The notes under the pieces: model-generated
Databases searched by the model: none
What the model saw: the letters and a program-made list of their open reading frames with translations, nothing else
What the model was told of the DNA's origin: nothing
DNA from: Candidatus Nitrotoga sp. CP45
GTDB lineage: Bacteria > Pseudomonadota > Gammaproteobacteria > Burkholderiales > Gallionellaceae
Direction: 5' to 3'
DNA length: 64,000 nucleotides
Assembly: GCA_003402375.1 (NCBI GenBank)
Contig: QFXJ01000045.1
Location: 1 to 64,000 of the forward strand
Position numbers and translations under genes: made by a program
In this document: piece after piece, positions 44,766 through 55,499 of the stretch
How positions within the stretch are numbered: the stretch's first letter is position 1
Layout: every line of letters begins with the position of its first letter

Positions 44766-44802
44766 AATCCTTGAAGGATTTTTCATTAGCTTTGTAAGCT
44801 AA
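44766..44802. terminator. Two short hairpins between convergent protease and purA
   Basis: AATCCT-TGA-AGGATT (44766-44780) followed by TTT on the plus strand could end the protease transcript; TTAGCTT-TGT-AAGCTAA (44786-44802) lies beside it. Both are weak, with short arms and little U-tract. Confidence 0.35.
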
Positions 44803-44824
44803 AAGAACATCATCTAAAAACTAC

Positions 44825-46150
<1,326 letters not shown>

Positions 46151-46193
46151 TCATTCAAAATTGCCCCACTTTTTCGGTAAGTGGTTGATAAAT

Positions 46194-47360
46194 TTAAAAT
46201 TTCATTTTTGCCACGTGCCATGTGCCATCACGCATGACCAGTTCGCTGTCACAATTGAGCTCAGCGCGCAGTTCGACCGCGCCCAGAAAATCGATTATCA
46301 CTGCGTGTCCCTGTGCGCGCAATTGCACGATTTTTTCATGTAGCGCTGCATCATTTCGATGCGGTGCCAATATACCCATAGGTTGTGGGTGTTGCGCCAG
46401 CAAGCCATGCAACTGGCGTAAATCCATGCTAAAGCCGGTGGCAGGGCGGGCACGGCCGAAGCTTTTGCCCACGTCGTCATAACGTCCGCCCAAAGCGATG
46501 GCATTGTGGCTGCCAGCATGATAAGCGGCAAATACCATGCCGCTGTGGTAGTGATAGCCTCGTAGCTCCGCAAGATCGATGCCAATGCTGTGTGCCAAAG
46601 GTTGCAGATGGGCCGCAGCTTGTTCCAGTTCATTTAATGCTGCCGTCACTTCAGGATAATTCGGCAATGCCGCACGGGCTTGTGCTATCACCTCCACCCC
46701 ACCGTATAATTTAGGTAATGCCAACAGCGCATTTTTAACTTCTGGTATCAAATCAGCTACTAATGGGCGCAATGCAGGCATGTTTTTGCCTTGCAATGCG
46801 TTGGACAGCTCTACTTCTAGTTTTTTGGGGATTCCAGCGCGATTGATCAGTGTGCGAAACAGCGCAACATGGCCAAGATCAAGATGAACTCCTCCAACAC
46901 CAAGTAAAGCTAAAGCCTGTAGCATTAGGCGCTGCATCTCCAGATCACTTTCCAAACCGCTGTGACCATACAGCTCTGCACCAATCTGTAATAACTCGCG
47001 CGTGCGCATTAATCCGGCAGGCTGGGTGTGCAGCACGTTTCCGGCATAGCACAACCGGGTTATGCCTTGACGATTGAGTAAGTGGGCATCAATGCGTGCC
47101 ACTTGTGGCGTGATGTCGGCGCGCAGCGCCAAGGTACGCCCACTCAATTGGTCAACCAGCTTAAAAGTACGCAAGTCCATATCATGGTTGCCAATGATCT
47201 GCAGAGACTCGGCATATTCCAACAGCGGAGGCGCTACTAATTGATAACCGGATAGGCGTAACAATTCAAGCACATTGGCGCGCATGCGTTCAATGCGCCA
47301 TGCCTCATCCGGCAAGATATCTTGAATGTATTCTGGCAATAGCCAATTTGAATTCGGCAT
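46194..47360 (-). CDS. hisZ: HisZ, ATP phosphoribosyltransferase regulatory subunit
   Basis: Protein of 388 residues resembling histidyl-tRNA synthetase catalytic core but without the anticodon-binding domain. It starts NWLLPEYIQDILPDEAWRIE, with DITPQVARIDAHLL and LCYAGNVLHTQPAG. HisZ activates short-form HisG in histidine synthesis; HisG is not in the window. Its ATG overlaps the DUF2065 stop. Confidence 0.93.
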   Translation of the reverse strand: MPNSNWLLPEYIQDILPDEAWRIERMRANVLELLRLSGYQLVAPPLLEYAESLQIIGNHDMDLRTFKLVDQLSGRTLALRADITPQVARIDAHLLNRQGITRLCYAGNVLHTQPAGLMRTRELLQIGAELYGHSGLESDLEMQRLMLQALALLGVGGVHLDLGHVALFRTLINRAGIPKKLEVELSNALQGKNMPALRPLVADLIPEVKNALLALPKLYGGVEVIAQARAALPNYPEVTAALNELEQAAAHLQPLAHSIGIDLAELRGYHYHSGMVFAAYHAGSHNAIALGGRYDDVGKSFGRARPATGFSMDLRQLHGLLAQHPQPMGILAPHRNDAALHEKIVQLRAQGHAVIIDFLGAVELRAELNCDSELVMRDGTWHVAKMKF

Positions 47361-47545
47361 TATTTAACCCAATACAGTAATAGCAGCCCAGACAGCATGG
47401 CAGTGATGCCTAAGAAACGAATTTGTCCATCAGAAAGCAGCACTAGTTTGCGAAATGCATCACGCCACAGGGCAGGAAATAAAAATGGCATGATACCTTC
47501 AATAATCAGCATCAACGCCAACCCGATAAACCAATAAGTTAGCAT
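47360..47545 (-). CDS. DUF2065 small membrane protein
   Basis: Protein of 61 residues with two hydrophobic helices (about 5-25 and 43-60) and the DUF2065 pattern LIIEGIMPFLFPALWRD. It is conserved between hflC and hisZ in many betaproteobacteria; function unknown. It starts 15 bp after hflC, and its stop overlaps the hisZ ATG. Confidence 0.85.
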   Translation of the reverse strand: MLTYWFIGLALMLIIEGIMPFLFPALWRDAFRKLVLLSDGQIRFLGITAMLSGLLLLYWVK

Positions 47546-47560
47546 GTTGAGAGCATTTTC

Positions 47561-48439
47561 TTATTTACTCGCCTTACTGGAACCCTTGAGATACTTAAAG
47601 AATGTGGAGCTGGGATCCATTACCATGACATCGCTCTTGTTCTTGAAGCTTTGTCTATATGCATCCATGCTGCGATAGAATGCATAAAACTCTGCGTTAC
47701 GCCCAAATGCGGCAGCATAAATCGCAGAAGATTTTGCATCGCCATCCCCCTTTATTTTTTGCGCATCACGGTATGCGTCAGCAAGCGTTACTTCTCTTTG
47801 CCGGTCAGCATCGGCGCGGATCTTCTCACTCTCGGCATTACCGGTTGCACGTAGCTCATTGGCAACGCGTTTACGCTCGGCATCCATCCGGCGATATACC
47901 GATTCACTGATCTCAGTTGGGAAATCTACCCGCTTCAGGCGTACATCCAGTACTTGTACGCCGATTTTCCGTGCGTCTAAATCGGCTTTTTGACGCAAAG
48001 TATTCATAATTTTGTCACGTTCGCCGGACACCACTTCATTAATAGTTCGTTTGCCGAACTCCTCACGCATGCTTGAATTTACTGTCTGCATTAAACGAGT
48101 TTTTGCGCGGATCTCGTCTCCTCCCACACTGACGTAATACTGCTTCACATCGGCGATGCGCCACTTGACGAAGGAATCCACCATCACATTTTTCTTTTCA
48201 GCTGTGATAAAGCGTTCTGGTTCCACGCTATCAAAGGTCAAAATGCGCGAGTCGAAATAACGTACATTCTGTATCAGTGGGATTTTGAAATAGAGGCCGG
48301 GTGCGGTCTTCACCCCCACCATTTCGCCGAGTTGTAATACGATGACTGTTTGGCGCTGATCTACCACGAACATACTTAGGCTGAGTAAGATTAATACTGC
48401 GGCTGCACCCATCAAAATATTGACAAAATTAGTTTTCAT
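47561..48439 (-). CDS. hflC: HflC, SPFH-family FtsH modulator
   Basis: Protein of 292 residues with an N-terminal helix (about 7-24, ILMGAAAVLILLSLSMFVV) and an SPFH/band-7 domain (VVDQRQTVIVLQLGEMVG on). It forms the HflKC cage around the FtsH protease in the inner membrane. The ATG overlaps the hflK stop (ATGA), typical of the pair. Confidence 0.95.
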   Translation of the reverse strand: MKTNFVNILMGAAAVLILLSLSMFVVDQRQTVIVLQLGEMVGVKTAPGLYFKIPLIQNVRYFDSRILTFDSVEPERFITAEKKNVMVDSFVKWRIADVKQYYVSVGGDEIRAKTRLMQTVNSSMREEFGKRTINEVVSGERDKIMNTLRQKADLDARKIGVQVLDVRLKRVDFPTEISESVYRRMDAERKRVANELRATGNAESEKIRADADRQREVTLADAYRDAQKIKGDGDAKSSAIYAAAFGRNAEFYAFYRSMDAYRQSFKNKSDVMVMDPSSTFFKYLKGSSKASK

Positions 48440-49641
48440 TGACGTGCCTCCCTGTTGCGGCCGCGTAATTCCTCGCGCGCGCGCGGCATTACTGCCGCAG
48501 CTTCATTCATCGGTGCGGATGGAACCGCTTGTTGTTCAGTATGACCTATTGTTTGTGCCTCGGATAAAGGTGGCCCATTCTGCGCGGTGCTTTGAATCAG
48601 CTTGTCCAACGGCAGGTAAAGCAGGTTGTTACCACTCTTTTGGTCTACCATTACCTTACTTGTGCTGGTCAAAACCTGTTGCATCATGTCGATATACATG
48701 CGTTCACGAGTAACGGCAGGTGCCTTTTCATATTCCACCAGCACTTGCTGGAAGCGGCTGGCATCACCCTCTGCACTGGCGATCACGCGCTGGCGATAAC
48801 CTTCTGCTTCCTGCATTAGACGCGCTGCCGCACCCTTCGCCCTGGGTATTACATCATTGGCGTAAGCTTGGCCTTCGTTCTTTTGGCGCTCCCTGTCTTG
48901 GCCAGCCTTAACCGCATCGTCGAATGCGGCCTGGACCTGTTCAGGTGGTTGCGCATTTTGCATGGTAACTTTGCTTAATAGAATCCCAGATTTATACCGG
49001 TCCAAAATATCTTGGGCGAGTTTGGTTGTAGCCGCAGCCACCTGTTCACGTCCTTCGTACAGCACAAAGTCCATCTTGTTCTTGCCAACGATTTCACGTA
49101 TTGCAGTTTCTGCCGCTTGACGCACATTCTCATCTGGTGCACGGTTATTAAACAAATACTCGCCTGGGTCTTTTAAGAAGTACTGAACGGCGAATTGAAT
49201 ATCGATAATGTTTTCATCATCGGTCAACATCAACGACTCTTTTAAAATTTTGTTTTTGACGTTGTCACGGTAACCAATTTCCACCGTCCTGACCTGACTA
49301 ATATTCACGACCTCGACGGACTCAACAGGGAATGGCATATGCCAGCGCGGGCCGGGTTGAGTAGTCTCGACAAAACTACCGAAACGTAGCACCACGCCGC
49401 GCTGGCTAGCGTCCACGATGTAAAATCCACTAGCGATCCAAATCAGTACAACTACTACTAAAATGAGGCCAATGCTGGCATTGAATTTATTAGGATTGCC
49501 ACCGCCACCAGTGTTTCCGGTACCGCCACCTTTGTTGCCAAATAGCGCGGCAATTTTTTTATTGATGTCGCGCAACACGGCTTCTATGTCTGGTGGGCCG
49601 CCACTGTTTTTGTTGCCCCATTGAGGGTCATTCAATCCCAT
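48436..49641 (-). CDS. hflK: HflK, SPFH-family FtsH modulator
   Basis: Protein of 401 residues. A Gly/Asn-rich N-terminus (GNKGGGTGNTGGGGNPNKF) precedes one helix (about 55-75) and the SPFH domain (VDASQRGVVLRFGSFVETTQ). The C-terminal tail is low-complexity and basic (REELRGRNREARQ). It partners HflC in the complex that modulates FtsH. It lies 20 bp downstream of hflX. Confidence 0.95.
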   Translation of the reverse strand: MGLNDPQWGNKNSGGPPDIEAVLRDINKKIAALFGNKGGGTGNTGGGGNPNKFNASIGLILVVVVLIWIASGFYIVDASQRGVVLRFGSFVETTQPGPRWHMPFPVESVEVVNISQVRTVEIGYRDNVKNKILKESLMLTDDENIIDIQFAVQYFLKDPGEYLFNNRAPDENVRQAAETAIREIVGKNKMDFVLYEGREQVAAATTKLAQDILDRYKSGILLSKVTMQNAQPPEQVQAAFDDAVKAGQDRERQKNEGQAYANDVIPRAKGAAARLMQEAEGYRQRVIASAEGDASRFQQVLVEYEKAPAVTRERMYIDMMQQVLTSTSKVMVDQKSGNNLLYLPLDKLIQSTAQNGPPLSEAQTIGHTEQQAVPSAPMNEAAAVMPRAREELRGRNREARQ

Positions 49642-49661
49642 AACTCATCCTATTTAATCAA

Positions 49662-50780
49662 TTATTTAGTTTCAGGGGCATCCCACTGTGTTCGGGTGTT
49701 ACATACTTCTGCCAACGCCGCACGCAATTCATCTATCCCCGCGCCAGTTTTAGCGCTCAAATAAATGCGCGCAATTCTAGCATAATCGTCACGTTGCACG
49801 CCTGCGGGTAAATCCTGTAAATCAATCTTATTGAATATCAAAATTTGCGGGATATGCTGTGCGCCAATTTCCAGCAATACTTTATTAACTTCAGCTATCT
49901 GGTCAAACCGTTCCGAGCTGTTAGCATCGACTACATGCAGCAACAAATCTGCCTGCGCCGTTTCTTCTAATGTGCTGCGAAAGGCTGCAATTAAACTATG
50001 CGGCAGATGACGAATGAAGCCTACCGTATCCGACAATACCACCTGACCCGATCCCTCGATATATACGCGCCGGGCAGTTGTGTCGAGCGTAGCAAACAAC
50101 TGATCTGCAACATAGGCATTCGAGTGGGTCAATTTGTTAAATAACGTAGACTTGCCCGCGTTAGTGTAGCCAACGATAGACACCGATAACACATCTGATC
50201 GGGTACGTGACCGGCGTAGCACTTGGCGATGGCGATGAAGCTTTTCTAGGCGTTCTTTTAACAAAACTACACGTTTATCCAGTTTGCGCCTATCCAGTTC
50301 CAACTGTGTTTCGCCTGGTCCGCGAGCACCTACTGCATATTTCTGTTGGCCCATGTCGGTATTCATTCCGACCAAACGTGTAGAAAGGTATTTAAGCTGT
50401 GCCAGTTCCACCTGTACCTTACCTTCATGGCTTTGAGCGCGCAAGGCAAAGATATCTAATATCAACATGGTGCGGTCAATCACACGGGCCTTAATTCTGG
50501 CGGTAAGATTACGCATTTGCGCAGGGGACAGGTCGTGGTTAAAAATAACCAGCGGAACGTCGTTCTGTTCGACGATGGCGGATATTTCATCCACCTTACC
50601 ACTACCCGCAAATAATGATGCATCAGGACGATGCCGCCGTCCTTCCACTAATGCGATGCAACGCACACCTGCACTTTCCGCCAGCAGGCGCAATTCTTCC
50701 AAGCTTTCTGCATAATCTGGTGCACCAAAATCCAGGCTGACTAATACTGCCGTGTTAATTACCGCAGTGCTTTTGTGCAT
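49662..50780 (-). CDS. hflX: HflX, ribosome-associated GTPase
   Basis: Protein of 372 residues: N-terminal HflX domain (FAGSGKVDEISAIV, YLSTRLVGMNTDMGQQKYAV, GPGETQLELDRR) and a G domain (G1 GYTNAGKST about 198-206, G3 DTVGFI, G4 NKIDL). HflX splits stalled or stressed ribosomes. Its ATG overlaps the hfq stop (TAATG), the standard arrangement. Confidence 0.96.
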   Translation of the reverse strand: MHKSTAVINTAVLVSLDFGAPDYAESLEELRLLAESAGVRCIALVEGRRHRPDASLFAGSGKVDEISAIVEQNDVPLVIFNHDLSPAQMRNLTARIKARVIDRTMLILDIFALRAQSHEGKVQVELAQLKYLSTRLVGMNTDMGQQKYAVGARGPGETQLELDRRKLDKRVVLLKERLEKLHRHRQVLRRSRTRSDVLSVSIVGYTNAGKSTLFNKLTHSNAYVADQLFATLDTTARRVYIEGSGQVVLSDTVGFIRHLPHSLIAAFRSTLEETAQADLLLHVVDANSSERFDQIAEVNKVLLEIGAQHIPQILIFNKIDLQDLPAGVQRDDYARIARIYLSAKTGAGIDELRAALAEVCNTRTQWDAPETK

Positions 50781-51010
50781 TAGTCAGCGTCTAATGGAAT
50801 AGTGATGGCGCGTGCAGGAACAATAGTGGAAATGGCGTGTTTGTAAACCATTTGCGTGATTGTATTTTTCAGCAGTATTACATATTGATCGAATGATTCG
50901 ACCTGACCTTGCAACTTGATGCCATTTACCAGATAAATGGCGACCTGCACATGCTCTTTGCGTAGTGCATTCAGGAACGGGTCTTGTAATTGTTGCCCTT
51001 TTGTACTCAT
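50780..51010 (-). CDS. hfq: Hfq RNA chaperone
   Basis: Protein of 76 residues with complete Sm1 and Sm2 motifs ([50 protein letters not shown]). It forms the hexameric sRNA chaperone. The C-terminal tail is short, as in many betaproteobacteria. It is the first gene of the hflX-hflK-hflC operon. Confidence 0.97.
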   Translation of the reverse strand: MSTKGQQLQDPFLNALRKEHVQVAIYLVNGIKLQGQVESFDQYVILLKNTITQMVYKHAISTIVPARAITIPLDAD

Positions 51011-51439
51011 TGGTTTTGCTCTTAATTGGTTATGGTGGGGAGCTACTTTACTGGATTTCTTGACTATTCGGAAGACTGAGTGAACGATTCCTTTTGGTTA
51101 CCGAGCGGATGTTATTGAAGTCACATGTGATTATGAACAGCGGCTGCCAGAATTTCAAAGATCAGATAGATACGCCCAAATTGATGACGTGCTTATGCAA
51201 AGAGAAAAACGAGCATCATGAACGAATGTATAGCAATTTTCAAAATTAAAGAAAAAATGGGGTGTTGTCCTTTTTGTGAAGGATGGCCAAGAATTTTCTC
51301 TTGCTATGTTTAATTGCGCTCAATTTTAAGGATGGCATCTCTGTTCTTTGCCTTCAGGTCATGGCGGTCAACGTGTAATCTATACAGAGCGTTAATGATT
51401 ACAACGGCAATTACGCCGTCACTGATTTAGGAGATAAGC
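51011..51439. other. Gap between hfq and the small secreted protein gene
   Basis: 429 bp between divergent genes, expected to hold both promoters. A short dyad ACGGC-AATTAC-GCCGT is at 51404-51419, just before the ribosome site of the right-hand gene. No gene recognised. Confidence 0.4.
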
Positions 51440-51757
51440 ATGTTGAAAGCAGTATTTAGCATTACCGCAATAACCCTCGCATTTGCTGCATCCAGCCATG
51501 CCGTCGAAACCCCAAAAATTGACAATCGTGAAGCTATGCAGGAACAGCGCATTGATCAGGGTATTAGATCCGGTGCCTTGACACCAAAAGAAGAGGCCAA
51601 ATTAGATGCTGGGCAAGCCAAGGTAGCAAGGATGGAAGAAAAAGCCAAGGCTGATGGCAGCGTAACTAAGCATGAACGCATGCGCATCAAACATGAGCAG
51701 AATGTGCAAGACAAGAGAATCCACAATATGAAGCACAACGAAGCTCATACGCATTAA
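51440..51757 (+). CDS. Small exported charged protein, unknown
   Basis: Protein of 105 residues with AGGAG seven bases before the ATG. A clear signal peptide (AVFSITAITLAFAASSHA) gives a mature part of about 84 residues, rich in Lys, Glu, Ala and His, probably helical, with MQEQRIDQGIRSGALTPKEE and a His-containing tail (HNMKHNEAHTH). The pattern of an Asp/Gly-containing loop resembles weak EF-hand-like repeats seen in small periplasmic proteins. A hairpin terminator follows. Function unknown; metal binding is a guess from the tail. Confidence 0.75.
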   Translation: MLKAVFSITAITLAFAASSHAVETPKIDNREAMQEQRIDQGIRSGALTPKEEAKLDAGQAKVARMEEKAKADGSVTKHERMRIKHEQNVQDKRIHNMKHNEAHTH

Positions 51758-51792
51758 TCCATCATTTATACGCTAACCCGCCATTCGAGGGG

Positions 51793-51819
51793 ACGCTACG
51801 CCAAAAAACGGCGTAGCGT
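51793..51819 (+). terminator. Hairpin terminator after the small exported protein gene
   Basis: ACGCTACGCC and GGCGTAGCGT form a perfect 10-bp stem with a 7-base A-rich loop, followed by TGTTCATTT. The U-tract is imperfect but position and stem support termination. Confidence 0.65.
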
Positions 51820-51869
51820 TGTTCATTTAAACGTTAGCATTTAAAAAATATCGGTACAAAGGAATAAAA

Positions 51870-52838
51870 ATGCCATCATTCATTAGTCCAGTAAGGTTGT
51901 TTCTATCGACCTTGTGCATGACGGTGCTGTTGGTCATGTGGCGGCCACTGTATGCTGGACCGATCCGTGATCGCATCATTGAGCATCGCTTGGAGCAACA
52001 AGCAAGAGACATTGAGGATGGCGAACATGCTGAGCCGGTGTCGTTGCCTAGCGGGGCGCGACTCGTGAGCGATGTTGCCTACGGTAAGGATAGCCAGCAG
52101 CGTATGGATGTTTACCTACCACAACAAGCAAGAGGAGCACCTGTGATCTTCATGGTGCATGGTGGCGCCTGGCGTTGGGGAGATAAAGGCGCAACAAATG
52201 TTGTCCAAAACAAAGTAGCCCGCTGGGTACCTGAAGGATTCATTTTTATCTCTGCCAATTACCGCTTACTTCCCAAGGCGCGCCCATTAGAACAGGCACA
52301 AGATATTGCCAGTGCGATTGCCGCAGCGCAAGGCAGGGCAGCATCGTGGGGGGGAGACCCTAAGAAATTCATTGTGATGGGTCACTCAGCGGGCGCGCAT
52401 CTTGTCGCCCTCCTAACCGCTTCACCCGATATGGCCTTTAAGCTGGGAGCAAAGCCATGGCTTGGTACCATTTTGCTCGACAGTGCTGCATTTGACATGG
52501 TGAGAATCATGGAAGCGAAGCATGCTCACTTGTATGATGTCGCCTTTGGAAATGATCCTGCTTACTGGCGAGCTGCGTCACCCCTTCATGTACTTTCTGA
52601 AACTGCTATTCCATTCTTGGCTGTATGCTCTACGCGCCACGCGGACTCATGCCCGTGGGCAACCGAATTTGTTACCGAGGCAGAATCGCTTAAAGTGCAT
52701 GCAAGCGTTCTGCAGCAAGATCTTTCACACAAAGATATCAACCAGCAGTTAGGGCTTGAAGGCAGTTACACCAACGCGGTTGAATTATTCATGGGTGGAC
52801 TTGATGCGTCTGTAATACGGAGGCTAACAAATTATTGA
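51870..52838 (+). CDS. Alpha/beta hydrolase (carboxylesterase-like)
   Basis: Protein of 322 residues with an N-terminal signal/anchor (LFLSTLCMTVLLVMWRP) and an esterase domain: oxyanion-hole VHGGAWRWG (about 93-101), nucleophile Ser near 173 (VMGHSAGAH), and a catalytic His near the C-terminus (LSHKDINQQ). It resembles the kynurenine formamidase/BD-FAE-like esterase group of exported hydrolases. Substrate unknown. It is a single-gene unit preceded by GGAATAAAAATG. Confidence 0.82.
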   Translation: MPSFISPVRLFLSTLCMTVLLVMWRPLYAGPIRDRIIEHRLEQQARDIEDGEHAEPVSLPSGARLVSDVAYGKDSQQRMDVYLPQQARGAPVIFMVHGGAWRWGDKGATNVVQNKVARWVPEGFIFISANYRLLPKARPLEQAQDIASAIAAAQGRAASWGGDPKKFIVMGHSAGAHLVALLTASPDMAFKLGAKPWLGTILLDSAAFDMVRIMEAKHAHLYDVAFGNDPAYWRAASPLHVLSETAIPFLAVCSTRHADSCPWATEFVTEAESLKVHASVLQQDLSHKDINQQLGLEGSYTNAVELFMGGLDASVIRRLTNY

Positions 52839-53043
52839 TGGGGGTGTGCTAATGCGTGTTTCTTGAAACAATGGACATAATCTTTTTTGTGAAATATGGC
52901 ATTCTCTTTTGTATAGTCCATCGTGTTTAAAAGGGTAGCGTCTGTTTGCAGTGATAGCATTCATCTGATGAAGCGATACAAGGTTAAGGATTGTGGGGCG
53001 GGCACTAGCTGTTTCCTGAGGCGGCAGCTTTAGGAAGTTGTCC

Positions 53044-53421
53044 TTAAGTATATAAAATATCGATTAGACAACGGCGGGCTGGAAAACGGCTCATGTCTTG
53101 GCGTGAAGAACATCGGGAAACTGTGTGCGGAAGCTGGGGTTGGTAGGGCCTTTGCGAAGCAAAAACTTGTAAAATTGTATGCACGGTTTGATGAGGGAGG
53201 GGGGAGAGTTTATCTTCGCTATACCATGCGTCTTGGTTGGCTACTTGCTGGCGTGATAGCCCGATCATGCGCTCGATGAAGTGGTTATGCTCTTCTTCTG
53301 AAACCCGAAATACCATCCCAGGTGTCCAGTCCAAAATGTCTTGATCTGCACCAAGGTTCGTCGCTTTATTTCCCTCGTGTTGTTCATCAAGTTTCTCATA
53401 ATGGCCGACCCAGCGAATCAA
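53044..53421 (-). CDS. Possible hypothetical protein upstream of TetR gene (weak)
   Basis: A 125-codon frame from a TTG at 53421 lies in the otherwise empty 753 bp between the esterase and TetR genes. Codon use and composition look coding in the middle (FRVSEEEHNHFIERMIGLSR, then QVANQDAWYSEDKL), but no good ribosome site is seen and no family is recognised. It is divergent from the TetR gene, where uncharacterised genes often sit. It could be a fragment. Confidence 0.4.
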   Translation of the reverse strand: MIRWVGHYEKLDEQHEGNKATNLGADQDILDWTPGMVFRVSEEEHNHFIERMIGLSRQQVANQDAWYSEDKLSPLPHQTVHTILQVFASQRPYQPQLPHTVSRCSSRQDMSRFPARRCLIDILYT

Positions 53422-53469
53422 ATTTTAGATTTATTTTATATGGGAAAAGACCCTCTGTTTACTTTAAAA

Positions 53470-53479
53470 CAAACGTTTG
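53470..53479. promoter_or_regulatory. Candidate TetR operator
   Basis: CAAACGTTTG is a perfect 10-bp palindrome about 115 bp before the TetR gene start, between it and the divergent 53044-53421 frame. Short palindromes of this kind can arise by chance. Confidence 0.3.
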
Positions 53480-53591
53480 ATACACTTGTTCGCTGTTGCT
53501 TTAGAAACAGTAAAGGGAAAACTATGATCACCGTAACGTCCGAGGATAGGCCGCCCTGCTTCAAGTATTTTGTATGTAGGCGGGTATTTGC

Positions 53592-54233
53592 ATGACTGCT
53601 GAAACAAAAATTAATTTAAGTGAGCAGGCACGTGAACGCTTGCTTGTGGCCGCTCGTGTGGTTTTCTCGGAAAACGGCTTTCAAAATGCCACAGTACGCG
53701 AAATTTGCCGCCGTGCAGAGGTAAATATTGCAGCGATAAATTATTATTTCAATAGCAAAGAAGCTTTATTCGCGGCCACCTTGAATTTTGAGCCACTTTT
53801 GGCACTGTGTAAGAAAGTCAATCAAGGTTCAATCTGCGCCCAGGAGCGATTGCTTGATTTCATTCACGATTTTTTGATGCAGTTGCTGGACGAAAAGGAA
53901 TTCTCAGTGCAATGTCAGCTTATGGCGCGTGAATTGGCAGAGCCGACTCCAGTGCTAGGCAAGATCGTGCAGGAGGCCATCGCACCGATACATCAGTTTG
54001 TCGCTAATTTGGTGTGCGAAATTGTGGGTAAAAAGATCAGTGAGGCAGAATTGCGCCGCTGTGTGTTCAGTATTTTCGGCCAGTGCATGTATTACCGTCA
54101 CGGGCAACCAGTAATTCAGAGATTACATCCAAAATTGCGCTATGACCACAGAGAAATCGAAGCCATCGCGAAACATATCGGGGAATTTTCTCTTGCTGGT
54201 TTGAAGCAGGTTGCTCAAAACAAATGTCAGTAA
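53592..54233 (+). CDS. TetR family repressor with CecR/CerR-type C-terminal domain
   Basis: Protein of 213 residues. The N-terminal helix-turn-helix is ARERLLVAARVVFSENGFQN ... VREICRRAEVNIAAINYYFN (about 12-55), with a C-terminal ligand domain typical of CecR (YbiH)-type regulators (LMARELAEPTPVLGKIVQEA). It lies 106 bp before a complete RND efflux operon on the same strand and is the probable local repressor, released by a ligand that is also a pump substrate. Confidence 0.88.
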   Translation: MTAETKINLSEQARERLLVAARVVFSENGFQNATVREICRRAEVNIAAINYYFNSKEALFAATLNFEPLLALCKKVNQGSICAQERLLDFIHDFLMQLLDEKEFSVQCQLMARELAEPTPVLGKIVQEAIAPIHQFVANLVCEIVGKKISEAELRRCVFSIFGQCMYYRHGQPVIQRLHPKLRYDHREIEAIAKHIGEFSLAGLKQVAQNKCQ

Positions 54234-54339
54234 TTACCTGCGCTTGGCTATTCAGAAATTATTTAGAAATATTTCGCAGGATGGTTGTTTTTAAGGATGA
54301 TTTGGTGAAATTGAGGCGAATGATTTGCTGGAGATATAA

Positions 54340-55491
54340 ATGAAACAAGCCATTTGCTTGTCAGTTTGCAAGGCAGTTTGTGCGGCTGTATTTTTACCTA
54401 TGCTGCTTTCAGGTTGCGGTTCTGGTGACAGTCAAAAAAAAACTGCAGCGGCTACAACCCCTCCGCCTCCTGAAGTTGATGTAATCACCGTTATTCGAAG
54501 CTCAGTAGTTCTTACGCAAGACCTGCCCGGTCGCCTTCAGGCATATCGTACAGCCCAAGTACGGGCCAGAGTGGAAGGAGTGGTTGAAAAACGAAAATTC
54601 ACCGAAGGCAGCAATGTTAAAGAGGGTGATTCGCTGTATCAAATTTTTTCACGCAACTACCAGACAGCCCATGATGCGTCTAAAGCAGACGTAGCTGCTG
54701 CCCGTCAAACATTGGCGCGTTATAAATATCTTTTAGACGCAAAGGCAGTTAGCCGGCAAGAATATGAATTGGCAGATGCCAAGCTCAAACAGGTCGAAGC
54801 AGCCTTTTCCAAGGCACGAGAAGATTTGGACAATACCCGTGTGCCAGCTCCTATTTCGGGTCGCATAGGGCGCTCCCAAATTACCGAAGGGGCGCTTGTA
54901 GGCCGTAACGAAGCCACGTTACTTGCAACTATCGAGCAAGTCCATCCTCTTTATGTAAACTTCACGCAATCAGGTGCTGACACTCTCCGTCTTCAGCAAG
55001 CAATTAAAGCTGGAAATTTGACGCGAACCGAGCCAGCCAAAGTTGAGCTGGTGCTTGAAGATGGAAGTATCTATCCCCAATCGGGCAAATTTCTATTCTC
55101 GGATTTGGCCGTTGATCCCAGTACAAATAGCGTTTCACTCCGGGCAGAGTTTCCAAATCCTAAACAAGAGCTACTACCCGGGATGTTTGTTCGTATTCGC
55201 TTCCCTGAGGCAAATGCCGATAACGCTATCAAAATACCTCAACGTGCACTGCTAGCGGATGTACAGGGACAATTTGTGATGATTGTAGACCCACAGAGTA
55301 AAGTGGCAATCCAGCGGGTTAAGACAGGCAGTATGGCGAGTGGGGATTTCATCATCACCGAAGGATTAAAAGGTGGTGAACAGTTAATTGTCAACGGCTT
55401 GCAAAAAGTGAAACCGGGCAGCGTTGTGAAGCCCATACCCTTAAATCAAACTACAAATACCCCAGTGGCAATAGCCCACACGAAAAAATAA
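54340..55491 (+). CDS. RND efflux periplasmic adaptor (AcrA/MexA family)
   Basis: Lipoprotein of 383 residues; lipobox LLSGC gives acylation at Cys26. A biotinyl-lipoyl-like region (RVEGVVEKRKFTEGSNVKEG), an alpha-hairpin (about 105-165) and beta-barrel domain with PAPISGRIGRSQITEGALVG follow. It links the inner-membrane pump to the outer-membrane channel. First gene of the efflux operon, followed by the pump after 8 bp. Confidence 0.94.
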   Translation: MKQAICLSVCKAVCAAVFLPMLLSGCGSGDSQKKTAAATTPPPPEVDVITVIRSSVVLTQDLPGRLQAYRTAQVRARVEGVVEKRKFTEGSNVKEGDSLYQIFSRNYQTAHDASKADVAAARQTLARYKYLLDAKAVSRQEYELADAKLKQVEAAFSKAREDLDNTRVPAPISGRIGRSQITEGALVGRNEATLLATIEQVHPLYVNFTQSGADTLRLQQAIKAGNLTRTEPAKVELVLEDGSIYPQSGKFLFSDLAVDPSTNSVSLRAEFPNPKQELLPGMFVRIRFPEANADNAIKIPQRALLADVQGQFVMIVDPQSKVAIQRVKTGSMASGDFIITEGLKGGEQLIVNGLQKVKPGSVVKPIPLNQTTNTPVAIAHTKK

Positions 55492-55499
55492 AGGCTGAC

